NCBI GenBank assembly: GCA_009602725.1
Contig: WELB01000052.1
Location: forward strand, 542,128-606,127
Length of the DNA stretch: 64,000 nt
Direction of reading: 5' to 3'
Origin: Spirogloea muscicola
Taxonomy: Eukaryota > Streptophyta > Zygnematophyceae > Spirogloeales > Spirogloeaceae
A program made the translations under genes and the position numbers. Below the pieces are notes generated by a model. The model saw only the letters and a list, made by a program, of their open reading frames with translations, made no database searches and was not told where the DNA came from. Below, piece after piece: positions 43,190 through 55,700 of the stretch. How positions within the stretch are numbered: position 1 is the stretch's first letter; each line of letters starts with the position of its first letter.

Positions 43190-43620
43190 GTGCCTTTGGG
43201 TCTTGTTTCCTGCTACCGCATGCGTCTTTCTCTGTGCCTACAGCGGTCCCAGGCGATTGCTTTGCATCGCCGGGCTGGTCGCGCCCTTGCAGCAGCCTCT
43301 GGCTTGCGCAGCGGGGTTGCTCTTCCTCCCCTCAGCTCATCTGACTTCCTACTGCTGACACGGGGGTATTGAGGGCGCCCTGTCTGCCTAGCCTTTGGCT
43401 CCGTCATGAACACCTGTATGCATCTGGCTGGCATTTCACAGCCGATTCTTTCATATCAGCAGCCGCTTTCTCCCTGTTTGGGACGAGCGGTGCTGCCCTT
43501 CTCTCTTGGCTGGCAACTCCACCCTCTTGCAATCGGCCTCCCTATCGATTCATGCGCTCCGCGCGCCTTCTCTCTTGCAATGTTGGCTGTCTCCAAGGTT
43601 CGTGCTCAAGCGGGCTAACT
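43190..43620 (+). mobile_element. Retroelement 3' end, recent-looking copy
   Basis: About 43213-43372 encodes the end of the conserved domain (Y-R-M-R-L-S-L-C-L-Q-R-S-Q-A ... L-T-R-G-Y stop). The tail follows with ggctggcatttcacagcc (about 43426) and the second tail block (about 43528-43578). The stretch 43274-43470 is almost the same as 20566-20757 at the junction of the duplicated blocks. The 5' part of the element is missing, as in all copies here. Confidence 0.65.
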
Positions 43621-44418
43621 GCCAAGTGGGAGCGCGTCCTTGAAGCTGGGCGAGCCATAGGGAGCCAGTCCAGCTTGGGGAAGGCATTCGCCCAGCTCAC
43701 ATCGCGCTGCAGCAGCTGACCAAGGGCGCCTGTACAGTGCATCAGTGGACAGCCTTGGTAGCGGGCCAGAGCACCAGTCGCGCCAGCTTGCAAAATCTCT
43801 CCATGCTAGCTACTAGCGCTTATCCTGCTGGACGTGTGAGGGAGGTGCAAGATGACCAATTGTGGTTGCTCTTGCTGCTCTGCCGTTGAGTCGAGAGCAA
43901 GCAGTGACAGAATGCAACAAGATTGCAAGGCATACACTCCGTCACAGAATGTTCTGGTTCCTGCAATTTCATGCTGCACTCATGACGTGCTCACTGTGGG
44001 AGTCTACACATGTCGGGTGCGGGTGCCCAATTTAAGTCCTCATGATCGGGAAAGCGCAGGCGTGGTTTAAGTCCTCAACGACTACGCTCATGTAGTTGAA
44101 AGCTACCACAGTGCACAATTAGAATGCTTAGGTAGGAGCCCTGTTGGGCTCATTACAGGAGCAATGGTCCAAAGCTCGACCAGGACAATGATGTTGGCTT
44201 GGGATCAAAGGCAGGCAAGCCTGGTAGTTCAGTCCTGCCGGCTAGAAGTGACCATGGCACAGACACTGGGGTTTCATGACCAGTCACGCTGGCCCCCTAA
44301 AAGGACTAGACAGTGCTGTATCAGCATAAGCTGTCTATTTGCATGATAATCTGCATTCCTGCACAAACTGGAGGACCTGATCCTGCGCCGTTGAGCAGAC
44401 GGCCATGCTACCTGAGCC
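43621..44418. other. Intergenic region downstream of the PP2C gene
   Basis: About 800 bp without a supported gene. It precedes the stop of the minus-strand phosphatase and probably holds its 3' UTR. Confidence 0.4.
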
Positions 44419-47071
44419 TCAAGGATGCATTAAGCCTGGGCCGGGTCCATCAGCGGCAGTTTGTGCTTGATGCAGGCGGACAACTACACAGGTGATGTTG
44501 TCTGCGCTCCCTCTGCGAAAAGCTTCGTCTGTCAAGCACTTGGCAGCTTCCTGTGCATCAGGAATGGACTGAATCATTGAAACAGCATCCTGCAAACAAA
44601 GCAGGATAAGTGTCAGCCATCAAGCACTACTCCAGCACACTAGTCCACCCAAAGCAGTAGCAGAAGCCCCTTGCTGACCCACGACACATCATTCTTTGCT
44701 GTCCTGCTTGTGTCACGAGAACGTAAGTGCTGCACATGTTCAGAGTTCAGCACTACATGGTGCTAAAGGTATCTGCATAATGTACTTCTGAAGTTGCTCT
44801 ACAAGGCAGTCTTCCAGAACCTTATGAGCAACTACAAAATGGCCATTGTGCACAGTCATACAGCACCTGCATACCCATAACTACTGAAACCCAGTGGGAT
44901 CCTACATGCCGAAGCACACTGCAATAGCAAACATAGGAACAGCCCACCTGGTTTGAGACTACATCCCACAGGCCATCGCTTGCAAGCACAAGAAATTCAT
45001 CTTCAGGGGTGAGCATCTCCTCCTGCACCGAGCAAGTCATGAAGGGTAAGAACCCCAACACAACTCACATTGGCACAGGAGCGGTGCACCTTCTGTTAAC
45101 GTCCTCTGAAAGACTTAGGGTCAGAGAGAGCTGTCTGTCCAGTCCAATCAGGACAAAGCGTTGCCGCAATCTTCACATGCAAAAGCAGACCATTTCTTAC
45201 TCTCACCTGTATCTCTGGCTCTGCTACAACATAACGCTTCAACAGCCTATCCCCAAATGCACGAGAAACTGCTAGCACCCCGCCAACTCGCCATGTGCCT
45301 GCATTGCCAACCTGTGTATGCTCAGCAGGTTTGCATGTGAAGGCCCCATGGGCCTTGCAGTCTTGTGCAGGGCACAAGTATTGCGTATCTCAAGCAAACC
45401 TTATATAACATGCTTGACAGGACATGGTGCTAGTCCAGCCAGCTCAACACTTCTGACACATTCACATACCTGCCCACATGACAACACCTCCAGCTTCCTC
45501 TATGCGTTGCCGTTCATCGTCTCTGTTGGGCTTGTGGTCGGATGACAGAGGGGCAGCTGAATGACGATCAGCAACATGGATCGTGTGAGCTCAATGCACT
45601 ATCAGCAAACGGCAGGCCTTCACAGCCTGTTTAAATTCTGCTACTTGCGCTTGTAGACCTTGTAGACCTGGACAGACACAGCTGATATGCTTCATCAAAG
45701 GACATCTGTACAGCTCAGGTTGCCAGGATCTTGCATGAGAGTCTTGAGCCTCTGTGCCAGAGCGTACTGCAAGTCAAGCCTGTCATGGGCTGGCATGGAC
45801 GGCCAAAGGAGTATGTAAACACAACCAGTGACTTGAGACACTATTGATCAGCTATCTCTCAAGCAAGACTTGGCCCGCTCTGGAGCAGTCTGCTGAGCAG
45901 GCAATCAGGAATTCTTGCTCACAGCCTGCTGAATGACAATCTAAGTGGCTTAATCAGGACTTGCTCTACAAGTACCACCATAAGGAACTTCGCACTAAAC
46001 ATTAGGTCCAGTGACGCATGAGGAGCTCCAGAAGAAGGATGTCACAGCCACTCACCCTTACCACCCCGGCACATGACTGCTCGTGAGTCTCCAACGTTCG
46101 CCACAAGAAGCTTCTTCCCTACCAACACCGCAGTAGATGCTGTGGAGCCAGCGTCCCGATTCTGTCCATTCTCAGACATTAGGTAATCCTGATCCGTCTG
46201 CTTGTAAGTCTCAGCTGCAGCATCAAGTCAGTAACACTATGTTAGGTTGCTACTGAGACCCCTCCATACTGCGCCTTCTTGAGACCCTCCTGGCGAAAAG
46301 GCAGTGGGTCAAATAGCTTAAAAGGCTGGTGGAAACATGACCAATCTCTCAATGACGTATTCTATCGAGTCCTTGGCATGCACCAATGCAAGCAAGGGCC
46401 AACCGTGCAGAACATGACATGTCAACTCTGAGGCTCAGCCAACCAACCTATGGCAGCCTTAGGGTCTGTTGAAAAACTCGGATGGTTCACAAGGTTGTCG
46501 AAAAGGTGCTTCTGCACATACTCTGCCGCTCTGGAGCCACCGTGACCTGGCAACCGGGCAATGACATGGTGTCATGGCCAGACCAGTGGCACGACATGGC
46601 TGCAGAGTCAAAGTCGTTCTCCACGGGGTACATAGTAGTAGCATAACGGGGCATCCTCTTTCACGAGGTTGATGTATATGCCAGTCTAATGGAGGCCACT
46701 GATGCTGCAGGAGTGCTGGGAGAAGCGTAAGCTGACCGTCAAAGACGCCGAAGAGGCCAACCAGTTGGCCCCCTACCGGCCGAATTTGAGCATCGTGAAA
46801 GTCCTCCATGGATGCCCGCTTGCCGCGCAGCCTCGAGTAGCCATAGCTAAAGGTCCCATCCTCGCTGGGGACCGAGAGCAGCCCGCAGTCGCGCCGGGCA
46901 GTCAAGGCGTGCCATACAAGAGTGGCTGCCAGCGGCGCAGCACCTCACGGCAAGGGTTTGAGCGGTGCAGGGGCACCGCACGCACCTGGTGCCGCCGCCG
47001 ACCGAGGGCGTGGTGCCGCCGCCGGAGCTCGCGTCCTTGGACGACGCGAAGACGTTGTTGAGCAAATTCAT
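44419..47071 (-). CDS. PP2C-type protein phosphatase
   Basis: Eight minus-strand exons: 46986-47071, 46737-46864, 46448-46546, 46062-46214, 45470-45556, 45207-45298, 44948-45022, 44419-44589; 296 aa, phases close. PP2C enzymes are Mg/Mn-dependent Ser/Thr phosphatases. All core motifs are present: [75 protein letters not shown] and [11 protein letters not shown]. The metal-binding Asp residues (M-E-D, F-D-G, S-D-G, A-D-N) are all kept, so it should be active. It is closest, from memory, to the plant group with At4g31750 (WIN2) and At1g43900. No transit peptide or membrane segment is evident. Confidence 0.93.
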
Positions 47072-47193
47072 GGCGGATAGGCTGCTGCACGGTGCCGCCT
47101 GCTTCGCATCCCCGCGCACAGAACGCCCGGCGCCGGGGGCCGGCGCGGCGGCGGAAGCGGCGGCGGCGGAGGCGGGCGGAGGTCACTGCGGCG

Positions 47194-47224
<31 letters not shown>

Positions 47225-47227
47225 GGG
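47194..47227. repeat. Homopolymer run: 23 A then 11 G
   Basis: An uninterrupted A23-G11 run on the plus strand, about 120 bp upstream of the PP2C start codon. Run lengths of this kind are often misread, so exact length is doubtful. Frames crossing it (giving poly-Lys or poly-Phe) are not credible. Confidence 0.85.
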
Positions 47228-47414
47228 AGGCCGCCGCCTTCGCCGCGCCCGCGGGCACTGGAGAGCCCGGCCCGGGCCCCGTCTCCCCACGGGCGCCGGA
47301 AAGCGGCTGATGACATTTGAACGAGCCGGGGGGGGCGACGAAGCCCTCGCTTGCGGCGCCAGCGCTCTGCGACTCGTGAGTCAGACCGCTAGTTGCCCCG
47401 TTACCGGGGACAAG

Positions 47415-48030
47415 TTGGAAGGCTCAAATTGGCTCACCTTGCATTTCATGCGCACCGCGCGCGCATTCCTTCTGCGACGGCACGAGACGAGCGCCCCCGC
47501 GGACGGCTCGCAGGGCCCGACGACAACTCCCCACCCCAACGCCGTTGGCGCCTCCCCCTACCCCCGCCCAAGGTCGGTGGGCCCCCCCGGCCCCAACATG
47601 GCCCTATCGCGCGCCCTCTCCCTCAACTCGCCCTCACGTCCGGCCGCCCGCCGCCTCGTCCACCCTTGGCCCCTCATCATCGTACTGGGCGCTCCCTTCT
47701 ATTTTCCTCACCCAGGCCACCGGCTTCCCTGGCTGTGCTCCCGCTCTCTAGGTCAGCCTGTCCGACTTTCACTGTTCGCCTTCTGAGGCACCAAGAGGCC
47801 CCTCCGGCCCTGGCTCAGCGGTCCTTCTCCAGAAGAAACCTTTCTGTAGTACCCTTCCAAGCCATCGCCCCCCTTTGAAACGAGTCCCTCTTAGCATAGG
47901 GCTTCGCCTGGTGCAGGCCCGCACTTCCTTTGCCTTCTGTATTTGCTCTGTATTGACACTGAACTTGCTTGGCTTGGCCTCCCTTTCAACGCATGCGCAA
48001 CCCGTGCCTTCTCTCTCTGGTTGCTGCGTC
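47415..48030 (+). repeat. Second retroelement-tail block, two copies
   Basis: Copies lie at about 47425-47470 (caaattggctcaccttgcat ... gcgcaccgcgcgcg) and about 47945-48020 (tgtattgacactgaac, ttggcttggcctccctttca, cgcatgcgcaacccgtgcc). Between them is C/T-rich DNA with a ctttccaagccatcgcccccttt unit. No gene is supported. Confidence 0.5.
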
Positions 48031-48360
48031 CAGGAGGGCGGAGCCGAGTGGTCCCCTGCACATTGCACCACACGCTGTGCGAGCTGATGCGCGCCCCGAG
48101 CAGCCGCGCATAGTCTCCACAGAACCAGTCTCCTTGGGTCACCCAAGACACTCCTGCCTACAATGCACACTACTAAGAGCTTGGCTAATCTACTTTAGCG
48201 CCAGAGTACAGAAGCGGGTCGCGCGTCAGCGGCATGTATAACAAGGCATACACCTGCACACAGGGCAAGCGTGCAAACCTTCAACGTAAGTGTCTGACAT
48301 GGACACAACAAGTGGGCACAGGCAGAGCAGTAGTCAGATCAAGCTAAGCAAAGCATCTTG

Positions 48361-51162
48361 CTAGGCTTCAGTCAAGAGTTGCCGCGGAATTACCCCAAGG
48401 AGAGCAGCCACGAAGAGAATCAGCCCAGTGAGGATGGCTATGGTCTTGTTTACAAATCTCCTCGACCTAACCGAGCTCAAGCTGGAGTCCTGCAGCTTCC
48501 GGGCTACTCTGATAAGCTGGGCGCTGTTCTTGAGCAAGGAAGCTTCCTCATCTTCAATGTTGCCAAGCAGCACAAGGGCACCAACAAGTTGTCCTGCAGC
48601 AAGAATGACCTTACCACGTCCTCAGCACATTGCACCCTTGACATCCTGTAGCCATAAGCACAACTATACAGCACCACAGATGAAACGACCAGAAACAGTC
48701 GCATGCAAAAGACAGCGAGCTTCACCGAAGTGAGGAGTGAGTGGCTCTACAAATAGAATCTTGCTGGTCCATGGATGAAAAACAGACCCTCATATGCAGT
48801 CCTCAGGCTCCGCAATGAGTGGACCAACACTTCAATCACCGCTTTTGCTGCCCCCTGATACTTGGTTGACTCTGTGCCATGCTTTGTGCGAAGGGCCTGA
48901 TGTCCATGCTTGATATTCAACATCAGATTCCATTGTACAATATTTGCGACCAGCTTATCCATCCACAGACTACACAACTGTCACTTAATGACCTCCATCA
49001 GGTGCTGTACCTGGAGTGCTGTGATAAGTCCGGAGATAAGCACAGGCTGTGGCATCGTAACGCTCGTGCTGCTTGTCGTTGCTCGAAGTACCTCATCCTC
49101 AGCACTCTTGTAGAAGCAGGATAGCTCTGATACATATTCCTGATCTGTCTCCTGTTGACAAACAAGCACCATCAAGATTGGCTCTCATTTGCTGCTACAA
49201 ACAGTCAGTGTTCAGGTCACTCATACATCAAGCAGGGACTTGAGGTCATTCACAGATGCCAATTTCCTTGTGACTCCCTTTCTTATTATGCAGGAGAAAC
49301 ATGCACGTTTCTGTGGTTCCTGCCACTTTGCTGCACATGCACCTTCATCAATTCTACCTCGGTGACCACAACCTATTTGAGTGGCCGCACATAAGTATCG
49401 GTGAGTGACATACAAGTGTTCATTTGAGATTAGGCCCACTACAAAGCCCAGACCAGCTACTCAAGCTACACCAGCTTAAAAGACATACTTGCATCAGATC
49501 AATGAGGTCAGAACCCCCCACTTGAGAACTTTGTGCGTCATCAGCACCGCGCTGACTCTCTTCCTGGAAGCAGCACGAGATTTAGTAGCTGCATGTCCAA
49601 TTGGATGCTGACGACCCTGACTTCTTGCTATTGGTTCAGCACAGCACCCTTGATTTGATGAGCAGGAGATGATGCTTCACGAATCGGCCTGCTAAGTTCT
49701 CACCCATTCTTCCACAAAGGCTTGAAGGCAGTCGCCTTGGCATCTTTGCTGGCTGGTGCAACTTAGAGATCTCCGGCGTGCATTCGAGCCAGCCAGGTCA
49801 GGAAGATCAGCAAGAGCTTTGATAAGGCCTTCTGAAGTTATTGCACTGCTATTGGACTGAGATGTTGACTCTGCCCTGCTAATAGACAAGTGCCTCCAGA
49901 TACCATGTAGCGCATTTTTCCCCTCAGGAGCCAAAATGGTCTCAAAAGTTTCTGCATTTGTCAATGGACGACATGTGAGGTCCACATAGTCGCTTCAAGG
50001 AGCAGCATCGCCCTAGTAACGCCCTGAAATCTAGGTAATGGACAAACATGTGCTCGGCAATCTAGCCACCAGTGGCACGATTTAAACTACACGTGAATAG
50101 GATTTCGGGCAGGCTTAGCCTGTCTATTGCTGGCCTTCGTCAATTTCCAGGGGTGGGGGTTAGTGCAAGCTCAGGACTACCATCGGACAGAAATGACAGT
50201 ACGGACATATAGATAGATCAAATTAAGAAAAGGAGGATCAGGCTTTCACCTTGGTCAATGCCAGCAACCACAGCAACGATGACTGCCTCAGGCCTTTTGA
50301 AAATGTCAGGGGCAAGCAACGCATCGACCTGCACATGAATGACAGATGAGTTATCTGCAGCTCTGCAAAAGACTATGCATCTGTGGACTTTCAGGCAAAT
50401 CCAGTGGTTGAAGCATTGGTCGAAGCCAATGTAAGATAGGCCCTCTAAGTACCACAACTTAGACCTCCACAGGTTAGTCCCTGTGGTGAATCACCCTCAT
50501 ATGCCATCCGCCCTTGTCATGTGTGACTTCTAATGATGCAGCTCTTTCACCCCGGCAGCTTCTGAGGTAACCAGGGGCCAGACCTGAAATGCAGTGGTGG
50601 AATCAGAGTACGGGATATGGCTAGCTAGGAGAGCGGCAATTGCAGCTGCGAAGGCCTGTGGAGTCAAGTCTGCCACCTGCCAAGCACTCCAGTCCTGGTC
50701 AGTGCGTCTGCAAGCGATTGTAGGCTGGTCAAAAAGCTCAAAGCTACCACGCAAGGGGGGCACGTACAGGTTGTGAATCTGACTAGGATACAAGCCAAGC
50801 TCCTCCGGTGGCTGATCAATGCGGTTCTCAACAACAGCCGTATGAGAAGGCTGTAAGGGCAGCGCATGCCTGCTCAGAGCTCTTGTCGTCGGCTCTCAGG
50901 AACACCCCATCTCCGTTGTTCCCGTCGTCCAGAAAGAGCACAGCAGGAGTATGCTGGACCTGCAAGATGTCGCGCCACGCCATTACACCAGCTCTAGGTG
51001 CAGCCCGGGCGACTAGAACATTGTCAAAGCTCCACCATGCATGATGGTAATATTAGGCGAAGATAATAGCGGAGTGAATCGTACCTCACTATTGGCAAGG
51101 GTGGCAACCGCTGTCAGGAGCAGCAGGGATGCAACCGCGAGGGCGGAGCGACTGGAGGTCAT
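48361..51162 (-). CDS. Unrecognised type I membrane protein
   Basis: Exon 1 (51085-51162) encodes a clear signal peptide, M-T-S-S-R-S-A-L-A-V-A-S-L-L-L-L-T-A-V-A. The last exon ends at 48361 with a membrane segment T-I-A-I-L-T-G-L-I-L-F-V-A-A-L-L-G and a short tail. In between, in order, are protein-like exons at about 50870-51010 (P-A-V-L-F-L-D-D-G-N-N), 50530-50770 (a long one with Y-V-P-P-L-R-G-S-F-E-L-F), 50260-50340 (P-E-A-V-I-V-A-V-V-A-G-I), 49700-49990, 49510-49560, 49000-49110, 48800-48950 and 48361-48620. Not every border could be fixed. The plan is signal peptide, lumenal domain, one C-terminal anchor, so an ER or endomembrane protein is likely. I cannot name the family; a V-ATPase accessory (Ac45-like) role was considered without support. 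Confidence 0.6.
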
Positions 51163-51278
51163 GGCCCCCGCGGCTGGCGGTGGACCCTGCTCGGACCGAG
51201 CCCCACGCTGCCGCGGTTTCGTGGAACCGTCGTCTGGGATAAGGTGGAGGCCCGCCGTCCCTCGTCGGCGCAGCTGGC

Positions 51279-51309
<31 letters not shown>

Positions 51310-51375
51310 GCGACTGCGGCGGCGCAGATCACGGCTCGCGGGGACCCAGCCGACTTTGAGTAGTCATCATCATCG
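51163..51375. promoter_or_regulatory. Upstream region of the membrane-protein gene
   Basis: GC-rich 200-bp flank with a CGG-type triplet run (about 51265-51325). Called regulatory by position only. Confidence 0.25.
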
Positions 51376-51379
51376 TCGG

Positions 51380-52010
51380 CGTGGGAAAGTAGAAGAGAGA
51401 AGTGCCTCTCCCAACGGGGGCAAGGGCTGTGAAAAGCCAGCCCGAATTGACAAGGTTCGAAGGGGCCAAAAGCGCTGACTCAAACCTGGGGTAGGATGAA
51501 ACACTCAGTAACCACGAGTGGGGAGCCGCAGATCCGAAAGAGATGTGGCTTTCCGAAAGACTAGCTGCCTGAAAGCAAGTCAAGCAAGTCGGCCATGTAA
51601 AAGCAACGGCTGTGAGAAGAAGTGGCACTCCCAATGGGGGCAAGGGCTGCGAAAAGCCAGCCCAAAAAGAATTCACAAAGGTTCAGCTGTGAGAGACCAA
51701 GCCCCACAAGGAGAGAGAGGAGGCGCGCGGGGCGCATGAAATGAAAGAGAGGCCAATTCAAGCCAATACATTGTTCAGGCAGAGTCGAGTGCAGACTAAA
51801 CAAGGCTACACAAGGAATGAACAAAGGTGGACACGGCGTGCGGTGCGCATGAAACGAAAAAAAAACGAAAGGGGAGCGGCGGGGGAGAGAAGGCGCGCGG
51901 GGCGCATGAATTGAAAGGGAGGCCAATTCAAGCCAATACATTGTTCAGGCAGAGTCGAGTGCAGACTAAACAATGCTACATAATACGGAGACCTAATCTA
52001 AGGTACCTAA
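51380..52010 (-). repeat. Retroelement tails, minus strand, with a 170-bp direct repeat
   Basis: Stem-loop units at 51424-51443 and 51644-51663 flank a minus remnant of the conserved C-terminus at about 51495-51535. The second tail block then occurs twice in direct repeat, from about 51721 and about 51891 (aggcgcgcggggcgcatgaa, then ggccaattcaagccaataca and cagagtcgagtgcagactaa), with two or three differences between copies over about 80 bp. Confidence 0.7.
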
Positions 52011-52017
52011 GATGACA

Positions 52018-52440
52018 TTAGTACCCACGGGTGAGCACAAACAAATCTGACAAGCTAACTTGGGGAGCTGGAGCGCCGCCACGAAAGCCGGAGGCCTGAC
52101 TTAGAGCGCGCCCTGCACGTTGATGAAGAGCCAATGCTTGCGAGCGCTGCAAACTAAGCGAGAGCCGCATTCTATAATATGCAACTAAGGCCTGCGGAAT
52201 GCTGGAGTGGCCCAAGCTGCCCCCCCGACTTCGACGACGCGCATCAACCAGCCGGGCCAGATGCTGGATCAGGGAGGACCATTTCACGCCGTAGCCTCCA
52301 TAGATATCCATGGCACACGGGTAAAGATGGTCCCCTCGAGGATGATCATGGTAGTGCCGCTCCTTCTTGCGCTCCGCGCTGGACGTGGCCCAGCCAGACA
52401 CGGTTGACGTTGGTGCGCCAGCCTTGTATAAGCGGCGGGG
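52018..52440 (-). mobile_element. Retroelement C-terminal domain fragment, minus strand
   Basis: The frame encodes the last 139 or so residues of the same domain as 4609-5295: V-S-G-W-A-T-S-S-A-E-R-K-K-E-R-H-Y-H-D, D-I-Y-G-G-Y-G-V-K-W, then M-R-L-S-L-S-L-Q-R-S-Q-A-L-A-L-H-Q-R-A-G-R-A-L and the family end L-T-R-G-Y stop. Similarity stops abruptly upstream, so this copy is 5'-truncated at a different point from the one at 4.6 kb, while the 3' ends agree. Upstream (52440-52560) is a simple accaacaatgg-type repeat. Confidence 0.65.
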
Positions 52441-52766
52441 GAGAGACGGGCAGGCGGCGACGGTGGGCGCTCCATTGTTGGTGGTGAGTCGGTGACTTGG
52501 TGGGCGCTGCCATTGTTGGTGGTGCGGCTGTGACGAGGAGACGAGTGGGACGGCACCCATCGTGGTCACTTGCGCCGCACTCCTGCTCTGACGCCCTCCG
52601 CCACCATTGGCGCCGGCCTGAGGCGCGCCGCGCCGTGCGCGCGCCAACGCCGGGGGCCCGCCGCGCGCCCACGCCGTCTTGGCAGCGCAAGCCGTCGTTG
52701 GTCTGCTTCGGTTCTCTCGCTCGTGTGGCAGAGTTGCCGTTCACCACCTGCCTGGATTGTCGGCAC

Positions 52767-55700
52767 ATGGCGGTGCCACGTGGGAGCCTGGATGCCACTG
52801 TCCAGGGCACCAACGACGACGCCACCATCAGCAAGCTGTGAGCCCTCTCCGAATGCCCTTCCCTGACGCAGACTATTCAGGTGCATTGCATTGCATCACT
52901 GTGCTGCTCTTAAGCTTGGGATGGCACGGGATGGCAGGTTGTGCTGAGTCTGGCCAAGTGAGTGGCATGCTCCAGCCAGGCAGTCGAAACTTGGCAGTAG
53001 AAGGGCGCTCCGCAGAGCTTACCATGCTGCAATCACTTCCTGCAGGCTGTACTGTCCATGTCTTGCCTTTGCTTTGGAGGTGAGAGAGGCAAGTTGTTTG
53101 GATCGACTGTGAGGCACTGACGAACAGCTGAGCGTGGTGCCAGGTCGTGTGTCAAAAAAGGATACTTCAAAGATGACTTTGTCCATCATTTCGTGAGGAG
53201 ACCCGCCCGAAGAGCTCCAGTGATCAATCGAGGTCTGAAGATACATATCAACACTTGCCCGCAGATGCTGCACATTTGCTGCTTCCTTATGGCTTACCAT
53301 CTGATGAGAGATTTGTATGCAAACCCATCTGCTTCTGGATTATCCTCTAAGCATTCATCATCACAAGCATGAGCAATAGTTCAGGTTTTTTGTGTTTCAA
53401 TTTATGCGGTGTAGCTTGCCAGTCCCTTTTTGTCTGATCACAATTCGCTGCAGGAAGGCAGGGTACTACGCACGGTGGGCAGCCATCCGCAACCTTGTTG
53501 AGCACTTTTTGGAAGCACAGCTACCAGCAGGGACAGAGCACCTTCTCCCAAAACAAGTCATCTCATTAGGAGCTGGGTTTGATACGACATTTTTCCAGTT
53601 GCAGGTAGCAACCAACTTACCAGCCCTGATCACCACCTTGCGTTCGAAAAGAGAGCAGCACACAGGCAAGCAGGTTTGCTTGATTCACATCGTCATCGTG
53701 TAGTTAGAGTGTGTGCTCGTTTTGTGGTGACAATGTCATGGCAGGTGAGCTTGTGATAGTGGCTTCTACGTTATCAAATGACCACCAGCTATATGCGGCT
53801 GCTTATATGCAGGTACTAAATATATGCTTGCTTTGCACTGACAATCACGGCAGAAAGAAGGACGTGCTCCATACAAGTACGTGGAGGTGGACGTCCAGGA
53901 GGTCTGCAACGTGGGACCCATAAAGCAAGGAGTCGTCTAGGGTCCTTTGGCTCTAAGCAGATGGCTGTTAGCAGCTATGCCTATCTAGCTCAAGCATGTT
54001 TCTACTGCACTTCTCTTAGCCTCGTCATGTGTTGTACAGCTTGCGACTTTCTTTTTCCAGCCATATTTTGTCCTTATTCACCCCTATATAGGTGACAAGC
54101 AGGAAGGCCTTCACAATCTCCAGCCATGATGACCTACTCCAAGGTCTTGGGAAAGATCCAGTCATACATGCAGGTATTTGAATCTCACATCTATTCTACA
54201 ATACTTGCCCAATGCTAAGAAAGGACTTAAATGTAGGTACAGCTTCCCAACATACTCAAGTCCTGCATGTGGAAGATACTAGGCCTCGTCTGGCTCTGCA
54301 CTAAATTTGCACACTTGGCTCCAGCGTTGCCTGCCAAATTGACTTTTCCTAACGGGTTCTCTTCCATTTTATGTCTGCAGACAAGGGTGAGCTCCATAGC
54401 TCTTTGTATCATCTCATACCAGTGGATCTACGCGACCTGCAGTCTCTAGACTCTGCTCTTGTCAGAGCTGCTGTTGATGTCAGGTAACTCAGCAAGCTGT
54501 AGCATGCTCCCCTGTTGGAGCACGCTTTTGTAGCTTGATGGTTACTTGGAAAGACACGCTCATCTCCACACATTTTCATGTTAATAACGCAGCTTGTTGT
54601 GAAGTACTTCACATGTATGACCTCTTTTCTCTATGCCAGCCTTCCGACCTTGATCCTGGCGGAGTGTGTACTGATATACTTGGAACCTCAAAGCAGCCGA
54701 AACATCTGCAAGTGGGCAGGGGAGCATTTCACAACTGCCGCTTTTGTCATATATGAGCAGGTAAATACCCAGCTCATGTATTTGTGCAAGTCAGAGAGAG
54801 CTACACCACTGTCTGTCCATTGGAGGCCACAGATTCATACCACAGGCCTCCTATCAGCTGCTATGATAATTGCAGTTCATCTTTCTTCTGTGCATGTTGG
54901 CAAGTCATGTAGATCTCCATGCTTTTGGTGGTCAGCTAGTTAGAAGGTTTGCAGCATAGAGGTGAGATGACTCGAATTGGTCTCCATGTTCTCACGTCAG
55001 TAACAATTGTAGTATATCATAACAAGGTCAAATTGACTCCAGATCCGACCCCATGATCCCTTCGGACAGCAAATGCTCCTGAATCTGGAGGTAATTCCTG
55101 GTATCTGCCACTCTTGAGGAAGCGTTTTAGATCATCAATGAATTCTGCTAGATGTGACCAGTACCATCATGTGGACATGGTTTCTGACGACAAGATTGGG
55201 ACAAGCCTTGAGGCAAGCCTACTCTTCGGTGCTGATCAAAAGCTCATTCCCATCATGCGGTGTTTCAGAGCAGAGGCTGCCCTTTGCTCGGCATAGAAGA
55301 CACTCCTGATCTCGAGTCCAAGACGAGACGCTTTACAACTTGTGGCTGGAAGGTAATTCATTTGAGCTCTCACTTATCTATCTTGTGAAATATCATATCT
55401 ATAGGCTTGAATCTGCTGACTCCATAGTACTGAACTATGTGTTCGAGGTCTTACATGAAAGACTTGTAATGAGGATGTGAAGGGGGTGCCACCTTCCAGG
55501 CTCAAGCTCAAGCATTCGCATCGTTATGTGCAGGTAGCACAGGCTCATGATATGGATGAGATCTACTCCACCTTAGATGCAACAGATCTCAAGAGGTATT
55601 GATGTATGTCAATCAATGGAGACATTCTTCTACTAATTACACAAGCTGCAGGTCCTGCCAGTCCAGGCTAGGGTTCACTCCCTCTGCAATACTGCGAAGT

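Noticed and set aside
46965-47786. Plus-strand open frame of 273 codons
   Set aside because: Crosses the A23-G11 run and element repeats and is antisense to PP2C exon 1; poly-Lys and poly-Gly arise from the run.
48361-48573. Reading the last exon of the 48.4-51.2 kb gene as a separate SNARE-like tail-anchored protein
   Set aside because: The frame has a C-terminal anchor, but lacks a clear heptad SNARE core and appears spliced to upstream exons in the same orientation.
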